A stretch of 42,537 bases of DNA from Oxalobacteraceae bacterium UBA6018 (lineage in GTDB: Bacteria; Pseudomonadota; Gammaproteobacteria; Burkholderiales; Burkholderiaceae_D), in NCBI GenBank assembly GCA_002428015.1, contig DIZW01000006.1, forward strand, positions 1-42,537. Reading direction: 5' to 3'. Positions 8,157 to 15,546 of the stretch are shown here, in pieces (position 1 is the stretch's first letter; every line of letters begins with the position of its first letter). The notes beneath the pieces were generated by a model that saw only the letters and a program-made list of their open reading frames with translations, had not been told where the DNA came from and made no database searches. The position numbers and the translations under genes are program-made.

Positions 8157-8185
8157 CGCGCCACACCGTCAGACGGCGTGGCGCG
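8157..8185 (-). promoter_or_regulatory. pqqA-pqqB intergenic hairpin (attenuator or processing site)
   Basis: An 8-bp stem (CGCGCCAC / GTGGCGCG) plus an inner 4-bp stem (CCGT / ACGG) separated by one A/C mismatch, closed by a 3-base loop. It lies wholly in the 63 bases between pqqA and pqqB. There is no T-tract, so it is more likely a partial terminator or an RNA-stability element. In other bacteria pqqA transcript is known to exceed that of the downstream genes, and this hairpin would explain such an imbalance here. Confidence 0.55.
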
Positions 8186-8200
8186 AGTGACGACGACGGA

Positions 8201-8275
8201 TCAGCGCTTGGCAACGTACAGCGTAACTTCAAATCCGAAACGCCAGTCGATGAATTCAGGTTTGGTCCAGTTCAT
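8201..8275 (-). CDS. pqqA: PQQ precursor peptide PqqA
   Basis: 24 residues. It follows the PqqA consensus W-T-K-P-x-F-x-D-x-R-x-G-F-E-V-T-x-Y almost exactly. Glu16 and Tyr20, spaced E-x3-Y, are the two residues that become the PQQ skeleton. The start is fixed by a strong ribosome site (caAGGAGatacatc). A much longer open frame runs in from 8506, but only this C-terminal part is conserved. The sigma-54 promoter about 60 bases upstream of the start serves this gene. Confidence 0.95.
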   Translation of the reverse strand: MNWTKPEFIDWRFGFEVTLYVAKR

Positions 8276-8333
8276 GATGTATCTCCTTGATGGAAGGGTT
8301 GGCATTGCAATGGCGAGAGGCCACCCTCTATGC

Positions 8334-8349
8334 AGCAATATCCATGCCA
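8334..8349 (-). promoter_or_regulatory. Candidate sigma-54 promoter of pqqABCDE
   Basis: Minus-strand TGGCATGGATATTGCT matches the RpoN consensus TGGCACGnnnnTTGCW with a single C-to-T change. The invariant GG and GC are exactly 10 bases apart. The -12 element is about 60 bases upstream of the pqqA ATG, giving a leader near 48 nt. Further upstream, TGTCCC (8379-8384) and its inverse GGGACA (8422-8427), the latter within an imperfect GTTCC-N5-GGGAC dyad, could bind an enhancer-binding protein. Confidence 0.6.
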
Positions 8350-8580
8350 TTTCCATCCCGGGGAATTGAGAGGGGCACTGTCCCAGTTGTGTCGGTGGGT
8401 ATGGAGCACCCGTTCCAAATCGGGACAATGGTCGACCGTTAGGTCGACGTGGCTTTGGAGCTTGTTGGCGTGTCGTTATCGCGAGAATCTGCTGGCGCTC
8501 AGCCATGCGCGGATGCGCTCGTCGTTGCCGGCGCGCGCATGAATGACCGGCTTGACGGGCGCCACGGATCGTGCGGGTTG
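8350..8580. other. Region upstream of the pqq promoter, no gene
   Basis: With the promoter and pqqA leader this makes about 305 bases without a gene between pqqA and the oxidoreductase stop. It holds the inverted TGTCCC/GGGACA elements mentioned under the promoter and no convincing coding frame or terminator. Confidence 0.4.
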
Positions 8581-9321
8581 TCAGAACTCGCGTCCCAGCC
8601 TGTAGGCGCGCTCCAGGTACATGCGTCGGGTGGCGTCGTCGGCGCCGTGGACCGCATGGAAGTATTCGTGCTGGATCCGCTTGATGCCGGGGTAATGCAA
8701 TGCGTACTCGTCGATGAGCATCTTCATTGCCGCTTTGAGGCCGGTCTCATACGACGCTTCGTTCCAGATCGTCGTCTGCATGATCAATGCCTTCTCATGC
8801 ATGAGCAGCGGGAGGCGGCCGCCGACATCGCCGAGCCACGCTTGCGCAGTCATCCCGAAAGCGAATCCCAGGCTGAACACGCGATCTATCCATCCTTTCA
8901 AGATGGCGGGGAAACCCATGAAGTACACCGGCGCCACGAAGGCCAAGGCGTCGGCCCGCGCGACCTTGGCCTGCTGCTCGGCCACGTCGCGCGGGGCGCC
9001 CAGTGCGTGCAGTCTGCGAACGAGCTGCCGGTCGTCCCGATCGCCGATCCATCGCTTCACCATCAACCTGCGCAGCGGATTGCGTGCAGCCTCCATCAGC
9101 GACTGCTTGACATGCATGTTCTGCAAAACGTCGTCTGGTACGCTATCGTCGATCCAGTCCGGCCCGTCCCGATCGTCGAACACCGGGTTGAAGCGGATCG
9201 CGTACAAGTCGACCACTTCGTTCGTGTGCCCGGCGTCGCGCAGGCCATCAGCGAAGCGATCAAGAACCGCGTGACAGAATGACCGCGGGTTATGATGTGC
9301 GTAGATCGTGAGCACGTTCAT
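8581..9321 (-). CDS. Flavodoxin-fold NAD(P)H oxidoreductase
   Basis: 246 residues from the ATG at 9321, which has GGAG six bases upstream and gives the family start MNVLTIYAHHNPRSF. It belongs to the Flavodoxin_2 / NAD(P)H dehydrogenase (quinone) family, soluble FMN or FAD enzymes that reduce quinones or azo/nitro compounds by two electrons. Diagnostic motifs are the N-terminal phosphate-binding YAHHNP and the flavin loop APVYFMGFPAILKGWIDRVFSLGFAF. The substrate is unknown. Its start overlaps (ATGA) the stop of a 37-codon ORF with a perfect ribosome site, so translation is probably coupled. A regulatory link to quinone or electrophile stress is inferred from the family only. Confidence 0.85.
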   Translation of the reverse strand: MNVLTIYAHHNPRSFCHAVLDRFADGLRDAGHTNEVVDLYAIRFNPVFDDRDGPDWIDDSVPDDVLQNMHVKQSLMEAARNPLRRLMVKRWIGDRDDRQLVRRLHALGAPRDVAEQQAKVARADALAFVAPVYFMGFPAILKGWIDRVFSLGFAFGMTAQAWLGDVGGRLPLLMHEKALIMQTTIWNEASYETGLKAAMKMLIDEYALHYPGIKRIQHEYFHAVHGADDATRRMYLERAYRLGREF

Positions 9322-9431
9322 GCGCAACTCCGCATCGACACGACGAATAAGACACCCCATCCGTCAGAGACGATCCTGGCAATCGAGGCGCAGCCCGGTG
9401 CAGAGCCTGGATCGGTTCCGCTGGTATCCAT
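9318..9431 (-). CDS. 37-residue ORF coupled to the oxidoreductase; possible truncated HxlR regulator
   Basis: The ORF begins with an ATG five bases after AAAGGAGGT, the strongest ribosome site in the region. It ends in a TGA that overlaps the oxidoreductase ATG (ATGA). The middle, CASIARIVSDGWGVLFVV, resembles the first helices of HxlR-type winged-helix regulators (pattern C-x-[IV]-A-R-x4-G-x-W-x-[LV]-L). HxlR regulators commonly sit next to such oxidoreductases. There is no room for the rest of the DNA-binding domain. It may be a remnant, a leader peptide or a genuine microprotein; the HxlR similarity is my reading of a short pattern. Confidence 0.45.
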   Translation of the reverse strand: MDTSGTDPGSAPGCASIARIVSDGWGVLFVVSMRSCA

Positions 9432-9475
9432 GCGCCACCTCCTTTCACGCCAGCGACGACGAATGCAATCGTCAC

Positions 9476-9489
9476 TTCACATTTGTGAA
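9476..9489. promoter_or_regulatory. Perfect inverted repeat TTCACA-TT-TGTGAA
   Basis: Two 6-base arms separated by TT lie 45 bases upstream of the 37-codon ORF on the minus strand. The size and symmetry suit a dimeric repressor operator (for example of the HxlR or MarR type). No -35/-10 pair next to it is convincing. Confidence 0.4.
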
Positions 9490-9650
9490 ATGTTCTGCCT
9501 ATCGGGGCCGTTCGCTTTGATCTGGCTCAAGGCGTTCCCGTGAGTTCACTGCGCTGGAAAGAGGAGATTCTGGCTCCCTGTTCACTGCGATTCATGGTGG
9601 GCGCCGCGTTGACGTGCACACTTTTGTATGACGAGCACCATTCCATGGTG

Positions 9651-10553
9651 TCAATCGCTGAATAAGGTTTTGACCATCTGCCTGAGCCAGATATTCGCCG
9701 GGTCCGAGTTCACGATGCTGTGCCAATGCTGCATCAGATGAAACGATGGCGGCTGCAGGGGCGGGTCGACAAGTCGGACTCTTGCCAGCGTCGCGAAGAC
9801 GTGCCCGATATCGCGCGGTACAGTAGCAATCAGATCCGAGCTTGAGATGAGTGTCAGCAGACTGGCGAAATGCGAAAGCTCGACACGCACATCGAGCTTG
9901 ATATGTTTCTCGTCGAGGAAACGTTCAAACAGATGCGTGCGTCCCGCCGGGCGCACGATGGCATGTGACTCAGCCAGGAAACTTTCCATTGTCAGATGGT
10001 CGCCAACGCGTGGATGTTCGGAGCGGACGATGCTGACGAAGGAATTCTTGAACAAACGCTGCTGAAAAAAACCTGCCTTGGCCAGGTCCGGGAAATACCC
10101 GATCGCCAGGTCGGCCTTGCCCAATTCCAGCGCTTCCCCGGCGCCTTCCGATGAAATGGCGACAGAGCGCAGGCAAATGTTTGGTGCGTTGACTTGCGCG
10201 TACGCCAGCATCTTGGGCAGGAATACTGTTTCACCGATATCCGGCGTGATGATCGTGAAAATGCGGCGCGCCGTCGAGGGATCGAAGAGAGGCTGCTGCA
10301 ACACGTCGAGGCGGACGATTTCCAGGAGCTTCTGCACGGGTTCGGACAACTGCAGCGCACGCGGCGTCGGCCGCATGCCATGGCCGGTCCGCACAAAAAG
10401 CGGGTCACCAAGTTGAATGCGCATCTTTGCGAGCGCCGCGCTCATTGCCGGCTGGCTCAAATTCAGGGCCTGGCCGGCGCGGGTCACGCTCTGGTGCTGG
10501 AGCATTGCCGCGAACACCACGAGCACGTTCAAATCCAGTTCTGCGATATTCAA
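9651..10553 (-). CDS. LysR-family transcriptional regulator, NodD/FdeR-like
   Basis: 300 residues with a TTG start; an AGGA ribosome site lies nine bases upstream and the first residues MNIAELDLNVLVVFAAML fit the family. The winged helix-turn-helix occupies residues about 7-65 (HQSVTRAGQALNLSQPAMSAALAKMR, then LFVRTGHGMRPTPRA). The remainder is a periplasmic-binding-like effector domain (about 90-295). The N-terminal region resembles the NodD/NahR/DntR subgroup, which sense flavonoids or aromatic acids. It is divergent from the MFS transporter and catabolic operon, the standard layout for a LysR regulator controlling its neighbour. It probably binds the 10554-10776 region. Confidence 0.88.
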   Translation of the reverse strand: MNIAELDLNVLVVFAAMLQHQSVTRAGQALNLSQPAMSAALAKMRIQLGDPLFVRTGHGMRPTPRALQLSEPVQKLLEIVRLDVLQQPLFDPSTARRIFTIITPDIGETVFLPKMLAYAQVNAPNICLRSVAISSEGAGEALELGKADLAIGYFPDLAKAGFFQQRLFKNSFVSIVRSEHPRVGDHLTMESFLAESHAIVRPAGRTHLFERFLDEKHIKLDVRVELSHFASLLTLISSSDLIATVPRDIGHVFATLARVRLVDPPLQPPSFHLMQHWHSIVNSDPANIWLRQMVKTLFSD

Positions 10554-10637
10554 AATTTGGATTCCTGAGATATGAAATTGCGGCTTTTCGGGATACTCCT
10601 GCGAACGTATTATGCATCAATCGACAGTGCGAATGGC

Positions 10638-10662
10638 TTGGCGGACACATTTTTTGCGCCAA
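10638..10662. promoter_or_regulatory. TTGGCG-N13-CGCCAA dyad, candidate LysR operator
   Basis: A perfect 6+6 inverted repeat with a 13-base spacer lies in the 223-base space between the divergent lysR and MFS genes. LysR boxes are interrupted dyads of about this size, so this is a good candidate binding site. It lacks a strict T-N11-A core, which lowers confidence. Confidence 0.45.
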
Positions 10663-10776
10663 TGCAAGTCGGGAATACGCCGGTAGGGGTGGTGACTAGA
10701 CGCCATCCCGGAGCAAAAATATCCTATAAAAAACAACGGCCAGTGACACGCGCACTGCGTCGGCAAGGAGACAGTC

Positions 10777-12156
10777 ATGACAGCAGCATTCGACGTGCGC
10801 GAGGAAATTGAAAGCGCGCCGATCAGCAGTTTCCACTGGAAACTCGGTACCCTGATCGGCATCATCATGTTTTTCGACGGCTACGAACTTTTCAACGCGG
10901 GATATGCCATACCGCTCATCCTGAAGGCTTGGCGGCCTTCACCGTCGGCGATCGGCGTGATGCTCTCGAGCGGCATCGTCGGCCTGTCCATCGGATCGCT
11001 TCTGCAAGGCTGGCTAGCCGATCGATTGGGGCGGCGCAAGGTGATGCTCTGGGCCCTGTACGGAATGGGCACGGCCAGCCTGCTGCTCGCCGCCATTGCG
11101 CAAAGTCCGCTTCAGTTCGCCGGCTTTCGCCTGTTGCTGGGAACTGCGCTGGGCATGATCACGCCGCTGACGATTTCGTATATCAATGAGTGGGCGCCGA
11201 AGCGCACCGCGAATGTCTACACCATCTGGGTATTTCAGCTGGGCTTCAGCGTCGGCGGCATTGCCGCCGGCGCCGCCGGTGCCGTGCTGGCGCCAGCCCT
11301 GGGATGGCAGGCCATCTATTACGCGGGCGCCCTGTCGATCCTGGTTGCCATCGCGGCTCAGTTGTGGTTGCCGGAATCGGCCCAGTTCCTCGCCACCAAA
11401 GGGGAGTTCGAACGCATCGGCCGCATTCTCTCGCAGCTGCGCCCGGCGCGCCGGCACCTGTACGCGGGCGCCAGGTTTACCACCGCGGCACGGGGACGCG
11501 CTACGCCCTTGAGCACGCTGTTGCAGGCACCTTACCGGGCCAAGACGCTCGCCGCCTGGACTGCGGGCGCACTGAGCCTGTTTTGCATTCATGGACTGAC
11601 CGGATGGTTGCCGACGCTGCTGGTCCAGCGCGGTGAAGCGATGTCCTCGGCCGCCACCTACGGGGCCCTGATCATGACTGCGTCGTTATTTGGTGGTCTG
11701 GGAAGCGGCTGGCTGGCCGATGCCGCCAAAAGCCGGGTGCTTGCCATGGTGGCCTGGTATGGAATGGCTGCGCTCGCGATGCTAGCGCTCGGCCAGGTCC
11801 ATGGGCGGGTCGAGATGATGGTGGTCGTAGCCGCTGCCGGCTTCTTCGTGTTCGGCGGGCAGTCGGTCCTGAACAATTATATTGCGATGATTTATCCGAC
11901 CGAAGTGCGCAGCACCGGTGTCGGTGTCGCCGTCGCCATCAACCGCGTTGGCGGCATACTCGGCCCTGTTGTGATCGGGATGGTCAAATCGTTCAATCCG
12001 GATCCTATCTACACATTCTATCTACTGGCCGCGTCCATGGCCCTGGCGTGTCTGTCGTTCGCCTTTGTGCGCAATAGCCAGGCGCGGCCCGAATTCGAGC
12101 GGACGCCGACGGCAGGCGAGGCGGACGCCTTGCGCGCGGCCTTGCCGGACGACTGA
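10777..12156 (+). CDS. MFS transporter, aromatic acid:H+ symporter type
   Basis: 459 residues with ribosome site caAGGAGacagtc. The MFS signature loop GWLADRLGRRKVML lies between TM2 and TM3 and is partly repeated between TM8 and TM9 (GSGWLADAAKSRVL). About twelve membrane segments are evident. The TM1 motif FFDGYELFNAGYAIPLI resembles the AAHS (PcaK/BenK) family, which imports aromatic acids with protons; TM1 Asp is important in that family. It is the first gene of the catabolic set and divergent from the LysR gene, so it is likely the substrate importer and under LysR control. Unlike most AAHS genes the actual substrate cannot be predicted from sequence. Confidence 0.88.
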   Translation: MTAAFDVREEIESAPISSFHWKLGTLIGIIMFFDGYELFNAGYAIPLILKAWRPSPSAIGVMLSSGIVGLSIGSLLQGWLADRLGRRKVMLWALYGMGTASLLLAAIAQSPLQFAGFRLLLGTALGMITPLTISYINEWAPKRTANVYTIWVFQLGFSVGGIAAGAAGAVLAPALGWQAIYYAGALSILVAIAAQLWLPESAQFLATKGEFERIGRILSQLRPARRHLYAGARFTTAARGRATPLSTLLQAPYRAKTLAAWTAGALSLFCIHGLTGWLPTLLVQRGEAMSSAATYGALIMTASLFGGLGSGWLADAAKSRVLAMVAWYGMAALAMLALGQVHGRVEMMVVVAAAGFFVFGGQSVLNNYIAMIYPTEVRSTGVGVAVAINRVGGILGPVVIGMVKSFNPDPIYTFYLLAASMALACLSFAFVRNSQARPEFERTPTAGEADALRAALPDD

Positions 12157-12243
12157 AGCCCCAACTGTTGTACCACCTTGCACCCTTGGGTTCGGTCAGT
12201 TCGACCGCACGGGCCAGGTATTGATTTTATGGAGAAGACAGAC

Positions 12244-12690
12244 ATGAGCCAAGCCGCCAAGATGGCACAAGGCCTGACCCTGGCCCAAGCCAACCGTATC
12301 GTTGCGGGCGCCCTCGCGGCGGCCCGTGCCGAGGGCGTGCCACCAGTGGCAGTCGTGGTACTCGACGCCGCTGGCCACACGGTGGCGCTGCAGCGCGAGG
12401 ACGGCGCCACCATGCTGCGTAGCGAGATCGCCTTCGGCAAAGCCTGGGCCGCGGCGGGCATGGGCGTGTCGAGCGCTGTCATTCACCAGCGCGCCCAAGA
12501 CAATCCGGTGTTCTTCAACGCGCTGGCGGCCTCAAACCAGGGCAAGTTCATTCCCCAGGCCGGCGCCGTGGCGATCCGGAATGCGGACGGCATGCTGATC
12601 GGCGCGGTTGGCGCCAGCGGTGGCACCGGCGCCCAGGATGAAGCGATCTGCGCGGCCGGCGTGAACGCGGCCGCTTTGGTGGCGGCATGA
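12244..12690 (+). CDS. DUF336 / HbpS-GlcG family protein
   Basis: 148 residues from the ATG at 12244, which has GGAGA eight bases upstream; an ATG at 12229 is in frame but overlaps that ribosome site. The GlcG/HbpS (DUF336) fold is shown by LTLAQANRIVAGALAAARAEG, PPVAVVVLDAAGHTVALQREDGA, then SEIAFGKAWAAA and the C-terminal IGAVGASGGTGAQDEAIC motif. Members bind haem or small ligands and are often encoded beside aromatic-degradation enzymes; the biochemical role there is unclear. It overlaps the next gene by four bases (ATGA), so it is translationally coupled to the amidohydrolase. Confidence 0.87.
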   Translation: MSQAAKMAQGLTLAQANRIVAGALAAARAEGVPPVAVVVLDAAGHTVALQREDGATMLRSEIAFGKAWAAAGMGVSSAVIHQRAQDNPVFFNALAASNQGKFIPQAGAVAIRNADGMLIGAVGASGGTGAQDEAICAAGVNAAALVAA

Positions 12691-13751
12691 GCGTCGCATA
12701 CGCCGGCGCCCACCAGCACGCGGCGGCTTGCACTTGCGGCATCGACGTGCATGCTCACGTCATCCCGCATGACCTGCCGCGCTACCTCGGCAACATCATC
12801 CCGGCCAGTTGGCCCTCGATGGCGCCGGCGCACGCCTGCCACCGCCACGTCATGGTCGCCGGCACGGTCTACCGCACGGTGTCCGACAAGGCCTGGAGCC
12901 CCACGCGGCGCATCGACGACATGGAAACCATGGGCCTGGCCCAGCAAGCGATATCGCCCATGCCCGAACTATTGGCTTACTGGATGGATGCGGCGCCGGC
13001 CTGCCAGCTGCTGCGCTACCTGAACGAACAAATCGCAGAGATGGCGGCCTTGTCGGGCAACCGCCTGGTCGGCATGGGCGCCGTGCCACTGCAAGATATC
13101 GACCTGGCATTGGCCGAACTCGATTACGTCGCCGACAAGCTCGGTTTCAAGGCGATTGAGGTCGGTAGCAACATCAACGGCAAGGCGCCCGGTGCACCGG
13201 AATTTGCGCCCTTCTTCGCTGCCTGCGCGGACAAGGGCGTGGCGGTGTTCGTGCACGCCCTCAAACCGGCCGGCACCGAACGGCTGGTGGGGCCGGACAA
13301 GCTGCTGCCCGCGCTGGCCTATCCGACCGACGTCGGACTGGCCGCCGCATCGGTACTGACCTCGAACCTGATCGGCCGTTATCCGCACCTCAAGATGGCC
13401 TTCAGCCACGGCGGCGGCACGCTGGCATCGCTGCTGCCGCGCCTGGAGCAGGCACGCCAGGTCTTTCCCGCGTTGCGCGAGGCGATGCCGGTCAGCCCAT
13501 CCGAGCAGGCGCGCCAGCTGTACTACGACACCCTCGTATTTGACGCGCCAACGCTGAACCATTTGCTGGCCTGCTTCGGCGCCGACCAGCTCATGATCGG
13601 CACCGACTATCCGTTCGCCTTCCATGACGCCAGCCCGGTCGCGCGCATCGCCGCGGCGGTGGCCGCGCCGGATGTGCGCGCGCGTCTGGTCACCCACAAC
13701 GCGGCGCGCTTCCTCGGCATCGATGCCGGCGCGCCCACAATCAATCCATAA
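12687..13751 (+). CDS. ACMSD-type amidohydrolase
   Basis: 354 residues. It is an amidohydrolase-2 family TIM barrel, the group of 2-amino-3-carboxymuconate semialdehyde decarboxylase and gamma-resorcylate decarboxylase. The metal ligands are visible: the HxH motif in CGIDVHAHVIPHD (about residue 20), the barrel His in VAVFVHALKP, the His in AFSHGGGTLASL, and the Asp in IGTDYPFAFHD. Relatives carry out non-oxidative decarboxylation or hydrolysis of ring-derived acids, so a step after ring cleavage is plausible. The start overlaps the DUF336 stop (ATGA). The N-terminal Cys-rich AAACTC segment is unusual but short. Exact reaction not predictable. Confidence 0.87.
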   Translation: MSVAYAGAHQHAAACTCGIDVHAHVIPHDLPRYLGNIIPASWPSMAPAHACHRHVMVAGTVYRTVSDKAWSPTRRIDDMETMGLAQQAISPMPELLAYWMDAAPACQLLRYLNEQIAEMAALSGNRLVGMGAVPLQDIDLALAELDYVADKLGFKAIEVGSNINGKAPGAPEFAPFFAACADKGVAVFVHALKPAGTERLVGPDKLLPALAYPTDVGLAAASVLTSNLIGRYPHLKMAFSHGGGTLASLLPRLEQARQVFPALREAMPVSPSEQARQLYYDTLVFDAPTLNHLLACFGADQLMIGTDYPFAFHDASPVARIAAAVAAPDVRARLVTHNAARFLGIDAGAPTINP

Positions 13752-13760
13752 GGAGGCATC

Positions 13761-14654
13761 ATGCCCGCATCTCCCGCCGGCCGACTGCGCAGCATCGCCA
13801 TCGGCGTCACCGACCTCGACGCTGCCGAACGCTTCTACAACGACACCTGGCACCTCCAGACCGCCGCGCGCACGGCCGATGCCGTCTACCTGCGTGGCGC
13901 CGGCAGCTTCCATCATATCCTGGCGCTACACCGCAGCAGCGCGCCGGACGTGCGTAACGTGACGTTCAGCGTCGCCGCGCGCGCCGACCTCGACGCCATC
14001 GCCGCGCGCACGCTGGCCGCCGACGGCCGGCTGCTGTCCGGCCCGCAGCCGCTCGACGAGCCCGGCGGCGGCACGGCGCTGGTCGTGGCCGATCCGCAGG
14101 GCCGCGTTCTGCGCTTCGTGCACGGCGATGAACGCGTGGCCGACAGTGGCCGAGCCGATGCGCCGACCCGCATTACCCACATCGTCTTCAACAGCGCGGA
14201 CGTGGCCACGGCCCAGCGCTTCTTCGAACAGGCGCTCGGCTTCTCGCTGTCGGACCGCACCCGCGTCATGGCATTCATGCGCTGCAACAGCGACCACCAC
14301 AGCATCGCGCTGGCCGACAGCGACGCCAACACGCTCAACCATATCGCTTTCGTGATGCCGGACCTGGACGCCGTGATGCGCGGCGCCGGACGCATGCGCG
14401 ACGCCGGCTGGCCGATCGAGTGGGGCGTGGGCCGCCATGGCCCCGGCAACAATGTGTTCGCCTATTTCATCGGCCCGGACGACTTCGTCATCGAATACAC
14501 GGCCGACGTGCTGCAGGTCGACGACAGCTACCGGGTCGGCGCTCCCTCCGACTGGACCTGGCCACCCGGGCGCTTCGACCAGTGGGGCGTCTCCATGCCG
14601 CCGTCGGAGCGCATCAAGCGAGCCCAGAAAAACATCCGTTTTACCCAACAATGA
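13761..14654 (+). CDS. Extradiol-type ring-cleavage dioxygenase (VOC family)
   Basis: 297 residues, ribosome site tAAGGAGgcatc. It has two VOC domains (about 8-120 and 138-255), as in type I extradiol dioxygenases such as BphC. The second domain keeps the Fe(II) facial triad pattern: His in ITHIVFNSAD, His in LNHIAFVMPD, and Glu in FVIEYTADV. The GRHGPGNNVFAYF segment is typical of this group. Such enzymes open catechol-like rings next to the hydroxyls, producing a semialdehyde or diketo acid. It sits between an amidohydrolase and an FAH-family hydrolase, which fits a meta-cleavage route. The substrate is inferred to be the product of the FAD hydroxylase encoded two genes downstream. Confidence 0.88.
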   Translation: MPASPAGRLRSIAIGVTDLDAAERFYNDTWHLQTAARTADAVYLRGAGSFHHILALHRSSAPDVRNVTFSVAARADLDAIAARTLAADGRLLSGPQPLDEPGGGTALVVADPQGRVLRFVHGDERVADSGRADAPTRITHIVFNSADVATAQRFFEQALGFSLSDRTRVMAFMRCNSDHHSIALADSDANTLNHIAFVMPDLDAVMRGAGRMRDAGWPIEWGVGRHGPGNNVFAYFIGPDDFVIEYTADVLQVDDSYRVGAPSDWTWPPGRFDQWGVSMPPSERIKRAQKNIRFTQQ

Positions 14655-14673
14655 ATTCCTGAAGGAGATTTTG

Positions 14674-15546
14674 ATGCAATTTACCAGCTACCGCAGTGGC
14701 CTGGACGCCCGCCTGGCCGTCGTCGACGGCGACGACGTCATCGACCTGAACCGCCTCATTCCCGAGGTGCCGGCCGATGCGCGCCGCGCGCTGCTGGCCG
14801 GCGTGGATCTCGTCGCCGCCGGGCGTCGTGCGATCGAGTTGGCAGGCCCCGCTGACCGCCAGCCGCGCGCCGGCCTGGCACTGGCGCCGGTCGTGCCTGA
14901 ACCGGGCAAGACGGTGTGCCTGGGCCTGAATTACTACGACCATGCGGCCGAGAGCGGCCGGGAAAAGCCGGTCTATCCATGGTTCTTCCTGCGCTCGACC
15001 ACGTCGCTGCTGGCCCATGGCGAGGTCGCCGCCCGCCCGCTCGTGTCCGACAAACTCGACTGGGAGGCCGAGCTGGCGGTGGTCATCGGCAAGCGCGCGC
15101 GCCACGTCAAGCGCGAGAACGCGCTCGACTGCGTATTCGGCTACGCAGCCTTCAACGACATCTCGGTTCGCGACTACCAGAAGCGCACGCCGCAATGGAC
15201 GATCGGGAAGAATTTCGACCGCACGGGCGCTCTGGGCCCGGTGATGGTCAGCGCCGATGAACTGCCGCCGGGCGCGGTCGGCCTGCGCATCCAGTCTCGC
15301 CTGAACGGCCAGGTGATGCAGGACGCCAACACGCGCGACATGATCTGGGACGTGGCCGAGACCATCGCGCTGCTGTCCGAATGCCTGACGCTGGAGCCGG
15401 GCGATGTGATCGCCATGGGCACGCCGGCCGGCGTCGGCCAGGCGCGCACGCCGCCGGTGTGGATGAAGCACGGCGACACCATCGAGGTCGACATCGAGGG
15501 TGTCGGTCTGCTTGTCAACACGATCGAAGACGAAGTACAACCATGA
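14674..15546 (+). CDS. Fumarylacetoacetate hydrolase family protein
   Basis: 290 residues from the ATG at 14674, chosen because GAAGGAGattttg precedes it; longer in-frame extension overlaps the dioxygenase. The FAH catalytic domain is complete: CLGLNYYDHAAE, the metal-binding DWEAELAVVIG (two acidic ligands), YAAFNDISVRDYQ, TIGKNFDRTGALGP and the closing GDVIAMGTPAGVGQ. Members hydrolyse carbon-carbon bonds of acylpyruvate-type compounds or act as hydratases and decarboxylases in meta-cleavage pathways. Here it likely splits the ring-opened dioxygenase product. Its stop overlaps the start of the hydroxylase gene (ATGA). Confidence 0.9.
   Translation: MQFTSYRSGLDARLAVVDGDDVIDLNRLIPEVPADARRALLAGVDLVAAGRRAIELAGPADRQPRAGLALAPVVPEPGKTVCLGLNYYDHAAESGREKPVYPWFFLRSTTSLLAHGEVAARPLVSDKLDWEAELAVVIGKRARHVKRENALDCVFGYAAFNDISVRDYQKRTPQWTIGKNFDRTGALGPVMVSADELPPGAVGLRIQSRLNGQVMQDANTRDMIWDVAETIALLSECLTLEPGDVIAMGTPAGVGQARTPPVWMKHGDTIEVDIEGVGLLVNTIEDEVQP

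Noticed and set aside
8201..8506. A 101-residue protein ending in the PqqA sequence
   Set aside because: The upstream part has no conserved character and the strong ribosome site at the internal ATG (8275) fixes the short PqqA start.
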